Of a DNA stretch of 64,000 bases, positions 21,623 through 31,877 are shown in pieces (the first letter of the stretch is position 1; every line of letters starts with the position of its first letter). The notes under the pieces are model-generated. The model did no database searches. It was given only the letters and a program-made list of their open reading frames with translations, and had not been told where the DNA came from. The stretch comes from Darksidea phi (Eukaryota > Ascomycota > Dothideomycetes > Pleosporales > Lentitheciaceae), in contig JASJFT010000172.1 in the NCBI GenBank assembly GCA_030770425.1, positions 1-64,000 of the forward strand, given 5' to 3'. Made by a program: the position numbers and the translations under genes.

Positions 21623-21674
21623 TAAGTTTACTGATATGATTCTAGTGGTTTCGGAAGTCGTGGTAGTCTTACCT

Positions 21675-22036
21675 GCAGCATGGTTCTGGCGGAAATCCGC
21701 GCACGAGGGTGGGGAGAAAAACACTGCAGCATGGTTCTGGCGGAAATCCATGCACGGGAGTGGAGAGAGAAACACGGCAGCAACCAACCCATCCAAACCT
21801 CCTGTGGACTCCAAACTATCTAATAAAGGGGATGGTGTTGTATAGAGGGTTAAAGGGTTCCGTAGTAGTAGATCTTAATATCTAGGTAAAGTAATATATA
21901 TTACCATATAAACGGCGGCAGTCAACCTGCTATATTAGATTTTATTAAATTATTCAAACCCTATAGTTAAAGCTCTTTGGACATTAAGCCTTAAAATATA
22001 CTCCTATCTCTGTTAGGTTAATACTTTGAGTTGATA
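21675..22036 (+). repeat. Family B repeat, copy B1, with a 51-bp tandem duplication
   Basis: Matches 26300-26610 over about 300 bp, sharing GCATGGTTCTGGCGGAAATC, AAAGGGGATGGTGTTGT, AAACGGCGGCAGTCAACCTG and TTTGGACATTAAGC. In B1 the first 51 bp unit (GCAGCATGGTTCTGG...AAACAC) occurs twice in tandem; B2 has it once. B1 lies 50 bp past the stop of the fusion gene and is directly followed by family A copy A4. Confidence 0.75.
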
Positions 22037-22463
22037 TTTGATTTGGATTTGTATAGTGGGAGTCTCTTTATAAGGTCCGTACGAAATATAGTAGGAGTTT
22101 ACATATAGTAGAGGTACTATACATATACCTTATATACGCTAATAGAGCTATAGAGCTATATATAGTACTATTAATCATAAGATACCGACGAGGTAATATT
22201 TCGAATATTAAGGCGACGAGAAATAATATATACTACCGAACCACAAAGCCTGGTTAGGAGACTAATAGTAGTAACGATAAGTTAGCGTACCCGTACTACC
22301 ACCTATAGTATAAAAATTACCTACGATAATACTAGTATCTTACTTCTATCTATCTCTTATCCTTAGCTAGCTTCCTTATATTTCTCTCTTATACCTAGCT
22401 AGCTTCCTTACCTCTTCCTTAAACTTACTATTAATATCTACCAATTATATATCTTTACTAACG

Positions 22464-22856
22464 ATGGTTCGCCTAGTCCTTTAGTAGAAGGAACTAGAGT
22501 ATAATAGGCTATTCGAGTATAGCGCTCTAAACCTTTCGAATATTACGGCGGAGCATCCCCGGCGCTACAGGCGGGAGGTACTATCGATAGGGCTCCTCGA
22601 TTATAATAACTATTAGTACAAAACCAACTATATATTAGATATATTTAAGGGAACGAGCGGTAATAGAATTCTTATATAGCTATTTATAGTTACCTATAAT
22701 ATATTCCTGTCCGAAGACCTATATAACGAGGATAGTCGTTTTATCGAAAGGTAGTCATACTATCTACGTAGGCTGGAGGAAATACTTATATAAGGAAGAT
22801 ATTTAAGAAAGGAGAAAAAGGCCTTCTTAGTAGGCTATTAAGGGAGCTAATACCTA
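22464..22856 (+). pseudogene. RIP-decayed reading frame inside family A copy A4
   Basis: From ATGGTTCGCCTAGTC one frame stays open apart from stops that are nearly all TAG where glutamine (CAG) would fit, over about 130 codons, and the same frame can be followed in A5 at 56759-57200. Shared parts read for example ALNLSNI, RRYRREVL, GTSG and RFIERQ. Two independently mutated copies keeping one frame argue that it once encoded a protein. I do not recognise a known transposon domain in it. Confidence 0.5.
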
Positions 22857-23106
22857 GTGATCGCGTCAACTGCTTCTGCAGCGAGAGAGTTTTTTTTTCT
22901 TTTGTGTGTGCGTGTGCGGCTCAAGAGCCTCATGATCCGTGGATGACTTTGGCTCGCTACCAAGCTTAATAATAACTCTTCTCGTGATCGCGTCAACTGC
23001 TTCTATAGGGAGAGTATTTTTTCTTTTGTGTGCGCGTGCGGCTTAAGAGCCTTCTTATAATCCGTGGTTGATTTTGGCTCGTTACCACGCTTGATAATAA
23101 CTCTTC
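22857..23106 (+). repeat. Family C repeat, two tandem units (C2, C3)
   Basis: Two units of about 125 bp, at 22857-22984 and 22985-23106, both beginning GTGATCGCGTCAACTGCTTCT or TGATCGCGTCAACTGCTTCT, followed by a T-rich tract, GCGGCTCAAGAGCC or GCGGCTTAAGAGCC, then TCCGTGGATGACTTTGGCTC and ending AATAACTCTTCTC. Inverted relatives lie at 26863-26975 and 57665-57790. Confidence 0.75.
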
Positions 23107-23246
23107 TCAACAATCATGCTTCGAATAAACGTGAGATTTCGAAACATTGAAATACAATAAGGTGATTAGAATCACGAAAAACATAGCTAGCCTAGGAGCG
23201 AACGTTACGTCACGCCGGGTAGTGGCCCAAGCTCCTGGGGGAGGGG

Positions 23247-23687
23247 ATGAAAACACTATTAATTCTACTGGACCGCGGGAACAGCAACGCTGATGATCTT
23301 CCGCTATCTTGCGATAGTTTTTCTGAGATGCTCAGCTGAGATATTACCAGATAATCTATACTTAAGCTATATACTCGTCAGCTCTGCTATGGTATTAACC
23401 GCGAGGGCCTGCTATTGCACTGATGGATAGCAAGTCTAGTTCTGAGCGACGGTAATGGGCGAAACTTGAGCAGCGACCTTATCGAAGGTATCATATGTCA
23501 AATCATGTATGTCAAGGTGCAAGGCAAAGTAAAAAGAGACACAATTATGGTAGACGCAAGAGGGAGAAGATACTGTTGCTTTCATCACTAAGATTCCACC
23601 ACTTTAAACAACGGTCCATTCACATCCCCAGATTCAATCCTAGTATGTCTCGATCTCTTCCAAAGTTTCAATCCGAATTGGAGCTGA
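23247..23687. other. Intergenic between A4 and the secreted-protein gene
   Basis: No gene or repeat recognised; short ORFs only. Confidence 0.4.
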
Positions 23688-24173
23688 TTAGCAGCGAGTG
23701 AGAGTTCCTACGGTGGTTTGGTTTAGTGTCAAAGCATTTCCTCGGCAAGGAGGTGTATACTAACCTGGCCAGTTCACGTAGTAAAGAGAAACCCAATAAT
23801 TATTGGTAAGCCTTGCCCATCGTCTATGTTTTCTTGTTAGCTGGACGGGAATTTCTCATTTTAATCATTCAATAGTGATTGAAAAGTAAGGATCGACTTA
23901 CGCATCGCCCTCCACAGTTGTGGTACTTGCAGTAGTAAAGCATTCCATAGTGATACGCGTCCCCCTCGAGTACTGCCCGACGGCGTCACAAGAAGTTCGG
24001 GGGCATCGTCGATATTTGAGCGCATCAGCATCGACTGTTCCAACAATATTCCTCTTCTCGAGAGCAGGGGACTCAACGTCCGCTCTTCCAAGAGTCGTGT
24101 CATCTCCCGACATTGGGGCAGAAAGTGCCGCGAAGGGCAAGACGGCGGCGATGGCGAATGCAGTGAATTTCAT
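23688..24173 (-). CDS. Small secreted SH3b-like protein
   Basis: Three exons: 24173-23902, 23823-23765 and 23707-23688, giving 116 aa. Introns are 78 nt (GTAAGT...CATAG) and 57 nt (GTTAGT...GTAG), both with CTAAC/CTAAA-type branch sites. Residues 1-19 are a clear signal peptide (MKFTAFAIAAVLPFAALSA). A Kex2-type KR at 40-41 would release a mature chain of about 75 residues with four cysteines (57, 62, 78 and 116), enough for two disulfides. The mature part follows the SH3b pattern: a DADALKYRRCP strand, then GQYSRGTRI, ending WVSLYYVNW. Fungal SH3-like secreted proteins are of mostly unknown role. It sits between repeat copies, so an effector-like role is conceivable but unproven. The small third exon encodes only the last six residues, including Cys116. 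Confidence 0.7.
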
Positions 24174-25331
24174 ATTGAGAGGGTAGCAAATTTGATTGCA
24201 ATTGAAATATGGGAGATTGAGTTATCGTTCGAAAGATGAGTTGATATCAAATCTGGTGGGCGAAAGCACTGGCTTTATATCTGCTATCTGAAGCCCTTAA
24301 GGTGTGCCAAGATCCAAATCGGTGCGAAATGCGAGCTTTGCGAGAGCGCTGTGTATTGCCGTATTTCGGTCGTGCTCGATATGGTACTAGTGATTTTGAG
24401 GTTCTACAAAATGCACACTAAGGGGTGCCCAGAGCCTTTAGATTATGGTAAGATGGGAGTACCAAAGCTATCGCTCGCATTGCTCGTATTTTCGAAATGC
24501 TCTGGGCTAGATCAAAACAAACACTGGTACACTACGGTAGTGCTGACCAAATAGAGAAGCTGAACTGCAAGCTCTCGTGTTTTTATAATAGTCATATCGT
24601 TCCGGGAAGCGCATTGTTAGTGGGTGGAAAGTGCGGCAGTTGTTTGCGAATTAATCTCACTTACACATAGACTGTGAACCATTCGTGATTTCAGGGCTAC
24701 TGTACGCATTTTACCTTTCAGGGCCCCATCTACCCTTACATTAATACAGCAACGGAGGAGACATTTCGGGTATTATTTTTTAGCGCTGACGTCTAATGCA
24801 AAGGCAATATGGGGTGTTATTATGTTTACGAGAACAAAGAGGGGCAGCCTCGCTTCGCTGTCTGCTTACAGCAGATATTGACGGTCGGCCCAACTCGGTA
24901 CTTCTAGCCGTAGCGGAAAATTACCGAGTAAAATAGGAGAAAGGGCAACGGTCAGGTCACTGCCGGTTTCAAAGAGTGAGGCACCGGTTGTAGAGAATGT
25001 GGAAGTGTGGGCACGGTGGTGCGGGTCCAGGAAAACCCCGGTGGAAGTGAAGTGCAGCCACAGCCGTACCGCCAAGTCGACCAAGCGCTACCACGCTGGT
25101 CATGGGGGCAGAGTGGTTACACGGATGCTCAGCTTGTGATCTACCCTTTTCCTGATACGTATAGGAATTGCAGCCCTTTGCCCCTTTGTCATTCATAGAT
25201 CGAGAGGTTGGGTGACATTAAAGCAGCACAAGCACTACCTGAGGTACTCTCTTTCCTGTTATAGAACGGCTTGCGCAGTTCCTTGTTACTTCCTGATTGC
25301 TTAGTTTTGAAAATCTTGTACTCATCCCTAA
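24174..25331. other. Intergenic, no gene seen
   Basis: About 1.15 kb upstream of the secreted-protein gene; only short overlapping ORFs without recognisable content. Confidence 0.4.
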
Positions 25332-25610
25332 CTATTCCTCTTTGTTCACTACCACGATAATCTCAATCTCAGAGAACAGTTCCTTCACCGCCAAAGTGCT
25401 CACATCCGCCACCGTACTCGGCGGCTTCAATCCTTCCATCCTTCTGCATATCTCTCCGTCTCTTCCGGATCCTGGCTCCTCATTCTCTTCCTCCAGTAAG
25501 TTAACGATGTACTGAAAAACCCGCACAACGTCTTCTTCGGTCGCATCCACAGCATTAAGGCATTTATCGACGTTAGCGCCACATTGCCCCGCTAGTGTAG
25601 TTGGGATCAT
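25332..25610 (-). CDS. Possible small protein, unrecognised
   Basis: 92 codons from ATG 25610. Composition is protein-like: an acidic helix (EEDVVRVFQYIVNLLEEENEE) and a C-terminal hydrophobic strand (EIEIIVVVN). There is no known motif and no clear promoter. It may be the C-terminal remnant of a larger gene broken by the repeat island. Confidence 0.3.
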   Translation of the reverse strand: MIPTTLAGQCGANVDKCLNAVDATEEDVVRVFQYIVNLLEEENEEPGSGRDGEICRRMEGLKPPSTVADVSTLAVKELFSEIEIIVVVNKEE

Positions 25611-26137
25611 CGCCACGGTGCTGCCCCGACCTATTTAGCCGGCGAGGGGAATGAGAGTGCTGGTGGTAGGAGATATGGGAACGCGAGATATGTACGAGTA
25701 GGTCGGAGAGAAGGTGTCGTAACCTTGCGGGGTGAAGCGCTCGTTTTTGAAGGACCGCATTGTAGTATTGGGACGAAGTTTGTAGGAAAGGATTATTTAC
25801 TGTTTAGGAAGTTGGGTTTATGTGGTTGTTCAGTCGTAGGAAATGCTTTATATGTTGTTCCCAAGAACCTTCCTAGGCGGCACATACCGTGTTACCCCGC
25901 GCAAGTATCGGATTTAAGGCTGGCGCAGAGATAGAAATTAGTGCTGTGAGAATGCTTTTCAGCAACTGACTTCCGATAAATCTTAAGCGCACCTCAACTC
26001 TAAATGTGCTGTCATCGTTTACGCGCCTATAACAGTAGAAGCATGCGGCGCGCAGTGGCTATACATTACTGTAACGGGTCTAGCTTGTTTCGGTTGGCGA
26101 AGAGATATTAGTTGTAGCTGCGCCCCAGCTGAACTGG

Positions 26138-26299
26138 GTGTTAAAGGCGTATGTAAGCGTTCGCAAACGCAAGAGCAGCAAAGCTTTTCAGTCCGATTCT
26201 TCGCTCTACCATGGAAGTTTCATCCTAACAGCCAACATGTCATCGAACAAGGACATTTTCCAGCTTGCAAGGGAAGGGTTTGTTGATGAGTTAAAGGCA
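26138..26299 (+). pseudogene. Third fragment of the GTPase-ankyrin family
   Basis: Closely resembles part of exon 3 of the fusion gene (around 18900-19005): LYHGSFILTANMSSNKDIFQ against LHHESFILTAGMSPNQRIFR, then L..EGFVDELKA against L..ERLVDDIKA. The match breaks off exactly where family B begins. No start, P-loop or ankyrin part remains. Confidence 0.65.
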
Positions 26300-26610
26300 C
26301 AGCATGGTTCTGGCGGAAATCGGTGCATGGGAATGGAGAGAAAACCACGGCAGCAACCAAGCCATCCGAAACTCCCGTGGACCCCAAACTATCTAACAAA
26401 GGGGATGGTGTTGTGTAGAGGGTTGAAGGGCTTCGTGGTAACAGATCTCAACCTCTAGGTAAGGTAATATATATCACCATACAAACGGCGGCAGTCAACC
26501 TGCCATATCAGATTTTATTAAATTATTTGAACTCTGTAGTTCACGCTCTTTGGACATTAAGCTTTAAAATGTGCACTTATCTCTGCTTGGTTAATGCTTT
26601 GAGTTGATGG
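26300..26610 (+). repeat. Family B repeat, copy B2
   Basis: About 300 bp matching B1 (21675-22036), from CAGCATGGTTCTGGCGG to GCTTTGAGTTGATGG. It is less AT-shifted than B1: several TpA dinucleotides of B1 are CpA here, showing RIP-type divergence between the copies. Confidence 0.75.
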
Positions 26611-27671
26611 ATATTAATTACAGAAAAGCGAAGATGCGCCTTCTAAAATATGCATCACAGGAGTGTGCGAAGTAGATGCGAAGAACGGAGTTAATTGTAA
26701 TAGCGCTAGAGGAGCGCAGCTCAAACACACGCGGAAGTGATATACTTAGAAACGGCCTAAAAACTCAACATCCCCTACACCACCCTACCGAAAGCCCCTT
26801 CCTCAATCTCCCAGTTACATTAACTCTTATATATAGGACTCATACTTCGATAGTTTTGAGAAAGAGTCATTGTCGAGCTTGATAGCGAGCCAACGTCATC
26901 CACGAATCATGAGGCTCTTGAGCTGCAAACACAAAAAAATTCTCTCGCTGCAGAAGCGGTTGACGCGATCGCTAGCTACATTAAAACACCCCCCCACCCT
27001 CACTTGTTGCACCACTACATCTCTCCCCTCCCCTTCCCATCCACCCGTAATTATCTTCCTCCCCACCACTAATACCTTACAACCCCACACCCCAAAAAAT
27101 CCCCAAAACCATAACTTCAGCAAGACAGAAGACAAAGGCCATATCCCACATCAAGCGCCCACGCAAAATATAGCATCCATACACTACATCCTAGCTCCTA
27201 GACATATTGCATACCAAACGTATATTAGTATTACGGCACAGCACAGCATAGCGCCCCGTCTAAGAAAAACACACACGCCAATACCTAATACCCCTAGACG
27301 TACTCTACTACGCATCTTTACTCCTATTGAAGATATTTTTGTACCGACAACCTTTTGGAAGGGCTTTGCCAACTACGACTCCGACTTCGATTTCGATTTC
27401 GTACGCCCCACCTCAATAAAGTAGGACCTATGCAAACGCTAAATAACACCGAAAAAATGAACAAAGTCTAGAACTGATGCAATAGTGGAAGCGAAGCGAG
27501 AGGCAGAAAAACTACAAAAAGATAATTGAATGCTACACTATATCCATGTTAGTAAGCTCAGCTACCTAGGTTCCGATCCGCCATTGTGTTCTCTCTCACA
27601 AAACCATACCATACCTCCTAACCATGTCTTAATATATACTTCATATTTTCCAATACCCATTACACCACCCT
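26611..27671. other. Intergenic, AT- and C-rich, with one family C copy
   Basis: Contains C4 (26863-26975). The 184-codon ORF at 26870-27424 starts inside that repeat and is low-complexity (Thr/Pro/His-rich), so I do not call it a gene. Confidence 0.4.
26863..26975 (-). repeat. Family C repeat, copy C4 (inverted)
   Basis: The reverse complement reads GCGATCGCGTCAACCGCTTC, TGCAGCGAGAGAATTTTTT, GCTCAAGAGCCTCATGATTC, GTGGATGACGTTGGCTCGC and matches C2 block by block. It stands alone here, without family A around it, so C is an independent interspersed repeat. Confidence 0.7.
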
Positions 27672-30600
27672 TCACAAACCAGCCAAGCCCGCATTTTCCC
27701 TCTTACCCTCCATCCTCGTTAGGCTCAACACTCTCTCCCTCTCCGTATTTTCCTGTTCCTTGTACAGCGTAACCAGGTCCATAGTACTCCTTCTCACGCT
27801 AACAATGCTCCTCTCATCCACACCAGTGTCGTCCTCAGCCATGGAGGTGAAGCTCGGACGCGCACTGCCGTTGCTGATGACGCTGAGACGGCTCATATGA
27901 CTTGCGTTGCGGGAGTGCTTGGCGAAACGACCAGGCAAGGTACGTGAGTGCATGGATGGTCGTCTGCTCTCGAGGGAGTGGCGAGCTGATGTGCCGAAGT
28001 CCTTGAGGCCGAGATCGAGTTCCGTGCTTGCGCGGGGATAGGACGGCAGGCAGTCCTCATAATAGGCGGACCAAACACGCGCAGTGTCCTTTTTGATATG
28101 CTGATCAGACGGTCCATCAAGTCGGAGCAACGAAGTATTTGGATCCGGCCTGGAACCGTTGAGCGGGCGGATTGTAGAGGTCGAATCATCTTCCTTGAGC
28201 TTTCCTTTCCCTTTTCCCTTATTGCCCCCAGACCCATATCCTTCCTCCGCAGCACGATGCTCGTGGCTATCGCTACTGCGCTCGCCACCTCTCTCTTCGA
28301 TGACACCGCGCCTCCAAACGTCCGGCAAAATCTCCAACTCGGGATACTCCAGTGTACCACCAGTAGTGATCGAACTTCGATGACCATGGCCGTGCTTCTG
28401 GAATTCGATGCTCTGGCTTCTAAAGATCTTCGTATAGTTCTTGAGGAAATTCTTCCCGAAAGTCATGGAGTTGCTCTTCGCCATGCGAGTGTTGCCAACC
28501 TTCTTTCTCCGCTTCTTTTCGCCAGGCAGAAGGGGTGGAGTGAGCGGTCGCTGAGCTGGATCAATGTTGTCTCCATCTTCGTCATTATCCTTACCCATTG
28601 CGAAGTTAATAGCTGCTTCCAACGCGAAGTCTCTGGACTCGACGTGGTCCGCGTGACCAGCAGAGAGAGTACGCTCCGGACGCGAATGAGAAGGGTAGCG
28701 ACCCCAAGCACCGACAGTTTCGGCATTGTCGGACTGGCGGTTGAAGTGCATCTGCGCTTCGTGACTAGGACTGATGTCTTCTGAGTCATTGCTGACGAAT
28801 GCGCTACGCCTTGAGAAGAACGAAGGAGCTTCGCGAGAAGTAGCAATAGCCACTGCGGTCAGGGGCTCAAGGAGCGGGACCGAAATGCGTTTTGCAGAAG
28901 TGAATTTGTTCTCCACGGACGGAGCATCCTCGTCTATACTGGATCTAGGCTTCGATACACTGCCGCTCCGCTCTCGAAATGGGCTGCTATGGGTGGCAAG
29001 TTCCTTATTCTTTGGCAGGAACATCGCTGCTCGTTCGTCTTGGTGAGTTTTCAGAGCTTGTTCCCACATCGGGCTTGCTTTCTTGTCCTTCCCAAGCGCT
29101 TTTTGTTCGGCCTCCATACTCACCATTGACTTCGACTGCCGACGTTCGCGATGCGTAGCTGCACCCGGCACCTCAAGCAAACCATCAACAGCTGCCTCAA
29201 TAATAGAGGGCTTAATATTGGCTTCGCTCTGACTGCGAATGCTGCTTCGCTTTGGATTTAGGAACTTCATAATCGAAGATGAGGGGATGAGTTTCTTCTT
29301 TGGCGGCGATGGACTGAACTCCTCGCGGAACTTCGATTTCTTTGTACTAGCGACGCTGTTGTTTCGTGCAAGTTGGGGTGTCTCTTGGGATGGCCCCTTT
29401 ATCGTAGAGTAGCTTGTAATATCGCGGAGACTCGTAAGGCCATATCGTTGCGCGGGCCTGGGAGTATCGTCGTTGTCTGTAGGATAGGAATTCGAACGCC
29501 GTGGCTTGTGTAGATCGACCGGGGAATCCTTTGCGTTCCCGGTAGCAGTCCGGGAAAGATTGATCATCGAACCACCGAAACTGTCCGGCGGACTCTGAGG
29601 TCTGCTTGAGTAGATGGACGACTTGTCTTCTCGAACCTCAGGAGGGACCACCTTACCCCATTTGCTGGGGACCTTAGAGCTTGCGAAGCCAGTACTTGAG
29701 GTTTGTCGTTCGTGTCGCGAAATCTGCTTTTGGATCTGCGACACACGACTCAGATCTGAGACCGATCGGTCACGGAAGACATGACGCGGGTTTTGTAGAT
29801 CTGGTGCATCATTAATATTATCCCAGGACAGAAGCGATCCAGATCGTAGATGATGTGAGATACGCATGCTGTAGAGATGAACAGATCGACGCGGGTTGGC
29901 GTCCTCTTGGGCATCGGGTTCATTCTCCGCCACTTCTTTCGGAGCAAATGGCACATTTTCACGGACTGTTCCCTTTACCGACGTAGAGGTGCGTGGGGTA
30001 GTGACTGCAGTAGGCTCCTGCACACGAATCTGCACCACGGTAGCAGGTGTCTGAGGCTCTTTCGCCGTATCCGGCGTGGATTGCGATGGCGGTACGGTCT
30101 TCCGGGTTGGCGATTTACCCTCCGCCTCTTTATCCACAAGAGAATTGAGGGAAGCTCTTGACTGCTTCGGCGGGACTGGGAAATGGGAGAGTCGGAGGCT
30201 TTCATTTAAGGCAACAGACCATGAAGCACTTTCACTATCGTTCGCATCAAGACTCGGTAGCCGCAGCGGTGAGACTGGTGAAGGCTGAGGAAGGCCGACT
30301 GATGTGGCAGAATGAGACCGCCTCAGCTTGCGCTCTTGTATTTTCGATGTTTCGAGCTGGAAGTTTGGCGTACTGAAGACTTGGCTGAAGCGCGCTGATA
30401 GCGATGCAGATTGCGGCTGTTTGATATGGTACGGTCGTATGTCGTTGGGTCGACCTGGACTGTGCCGGCTCTTGGATGAAGAACCGGGAGTTGGTTTGCT
30501 ACGAGAGTCAGTCAGCTATCAATGAGACGAGATGCACAAGGCTCACCTTGTAGTTGACGGCGTCCACTCAATACTGTGAACACTCGGCCTCTTGACGGGC

Positions 30601-31169
30601 ATCTTCCTCCCGATGTTTTTCGCAATATCGTCCAGCACCTCGGCGTCAGAATCGTAGCCTCCCTCGTCCCGCTTCTTGTCGCTGAGAAGGTCCTTCCTCA
30701 GGTCGTCCTTGGTGATCTTGAGCTGCAGGTTTGGACCAGCGTTCGCCTGCTTGAGCACCGTGTCGTTCGTCATTGGTGCAGCTTTTTTCTTCGCACCGCC
30801 GGGCTTGACGTGATCGCTACACGGATTCTTCGATAGATCTTTGGAGAACTTCCGTCTGATGATGGAGTGCATGCTCTTCATCTTGTGGAGCGAATGAAGA
30901 CTATAGACCGATGGTCTAATGAAACGCGCACGACCGGCCTTTTGTGGTGATGCTGGTCTCGCTCCGTCATCTTTTGCATTGTTGAAGATCTGGTGGAGTT
31001 CATGGAGGTCATCCGTCCGAGCACTAGTGAAGTGAGAGTTCTGGGATGGAGGACGCTTCGGCAAAAGGGGAAGTTTCGCAGGCGTGGCGTCACTGACACG
31101 GGCGTTCGGAAGCTCTGGAGAGTCCGAACGCTCGTCTTGCTCCGCCGTACAGCAAAGCTTCGACGCCAT
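27672..31169 (-). CDS. Large disordered Ser/Arg-rich fungal protein, uncharacterised
   Basis: Two exons, 31169-30547 and 30498-27672, across a 48-nt intron (GTGAGC...TCGTAG, phase 2), giving 1,149 aa. The splice turns the end of exon 1 (EWTPSTT) into SKPTPGSSSKSRH without a stop. The protein is low-complexity, rich in Ser, Arg, Pro and Lys, with a basic helix-prone patch (SLHKMKSMHSIIRRKFSKDL) near residue 100 and repeated basic/Ser stretches that look like phosphorylation sites. No folded domain, signal peptide or membrane segment is seen. The pattern is common among fungal proteins of the cell cortex or nucleus, but I assign no function. The intact frame over 1.1 kb codons argues strongly that it is real. 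Confidence 0.7.
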
Positions 31170-31877
31170 GGCGGTTGTGGGGTGAACTTGAGTGAGAGGT
31201 TTGTTTGGCGTGGTGGATTGTTGATGCAGGCTTCAAAACCACGTGGAGCAACTGCCTCTGCCTGGTCACAATGACGGGTGAAGACGGCCCATTACAACGG
31301 GACACAAGAGAGCGCAGCGCTCGCAGTGCGCAAGCAAAAGGAAGGAATTCGTGTTTGGTATCAAGATGAGGAGCGTTCTGATGATGGAGACGGCTTGACT
31401 GACGATGACACTCGACGACGCTCGATGACACCCGACGACACTCGACCCAGTTCGCAACTGACCCCGTTTCGACAGGAAAGAGCAGAGGACGCCCCGAGGC
31501 AACAGTGCGGCACGCAACTTCGCAGCCAGCATAAGGGCATCGGATGCCATGTAGACCAGAATAATAGTTGGTATGCGACGGAATAGAGCACGCCGTCTCC
31601 ACCTGAGCATTTCGACACACGGATTATGCGGCGGAGCAAGGAAGACCGTCATCGGCGCTTCTTCCAGGAAAACCTGATCTTGCGGGGGGCGATGCTCTTC
31701 CACGTCCGATGGAGTCTCGAGAATATCACTCGTGATTGCCTCATGATGTATGACCTTCCCCGGTAGCCTTCAAGGACTCGTTCACGAATGGCTCCACCGA
31801 CCGTGGTAGGCTCTGATACGGCGTATGCACCATAACGAGCCCTCTTATATCCGATACTATAACGTCACACCTCCAAT
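31170..31877. other. Intergenic with a short imperfect tandem repeat
   Basis: Around 31400-31450 the units ACACTCGACGAC / GCTCGATGACACCCGACGAC / ACTCGACC repeat imperfectly. No gene seen. Confidence 0.45.

Larger units (their letters stand above)
22037..23246 (+). repeat. Family A repeat, long copy A4, with family C units inside
   Basis: Starts TTGATTTGGATTTGTATAGTGGGAG and ends GGCCCAAGCTCCTGGGGGAGGGG, like A5. The first 820 bp parallel A5; then two tandem family C units (22857-23106) replace about 190 bp of A5, and the last 140 bp match A1 and A5 again. Strongly AT-shifted relative to A5, as expected from RIP. No target-site duplication is visible, and the left edge abuts repeat B1. Confidence 0.8.

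Noticed and set aside
22037..23246. Family A as a solo LTR
   Set aside because: No TG...CA ends and no 4-6 bp duplication; A5 shows 13-bp duplications instead.
26870..27424. 184-codon ORF rich in Thr, Pro and His
   Set aside because: Starts inside family C repeat C4, low complexity, no domain, AT/C-skewed sequence.
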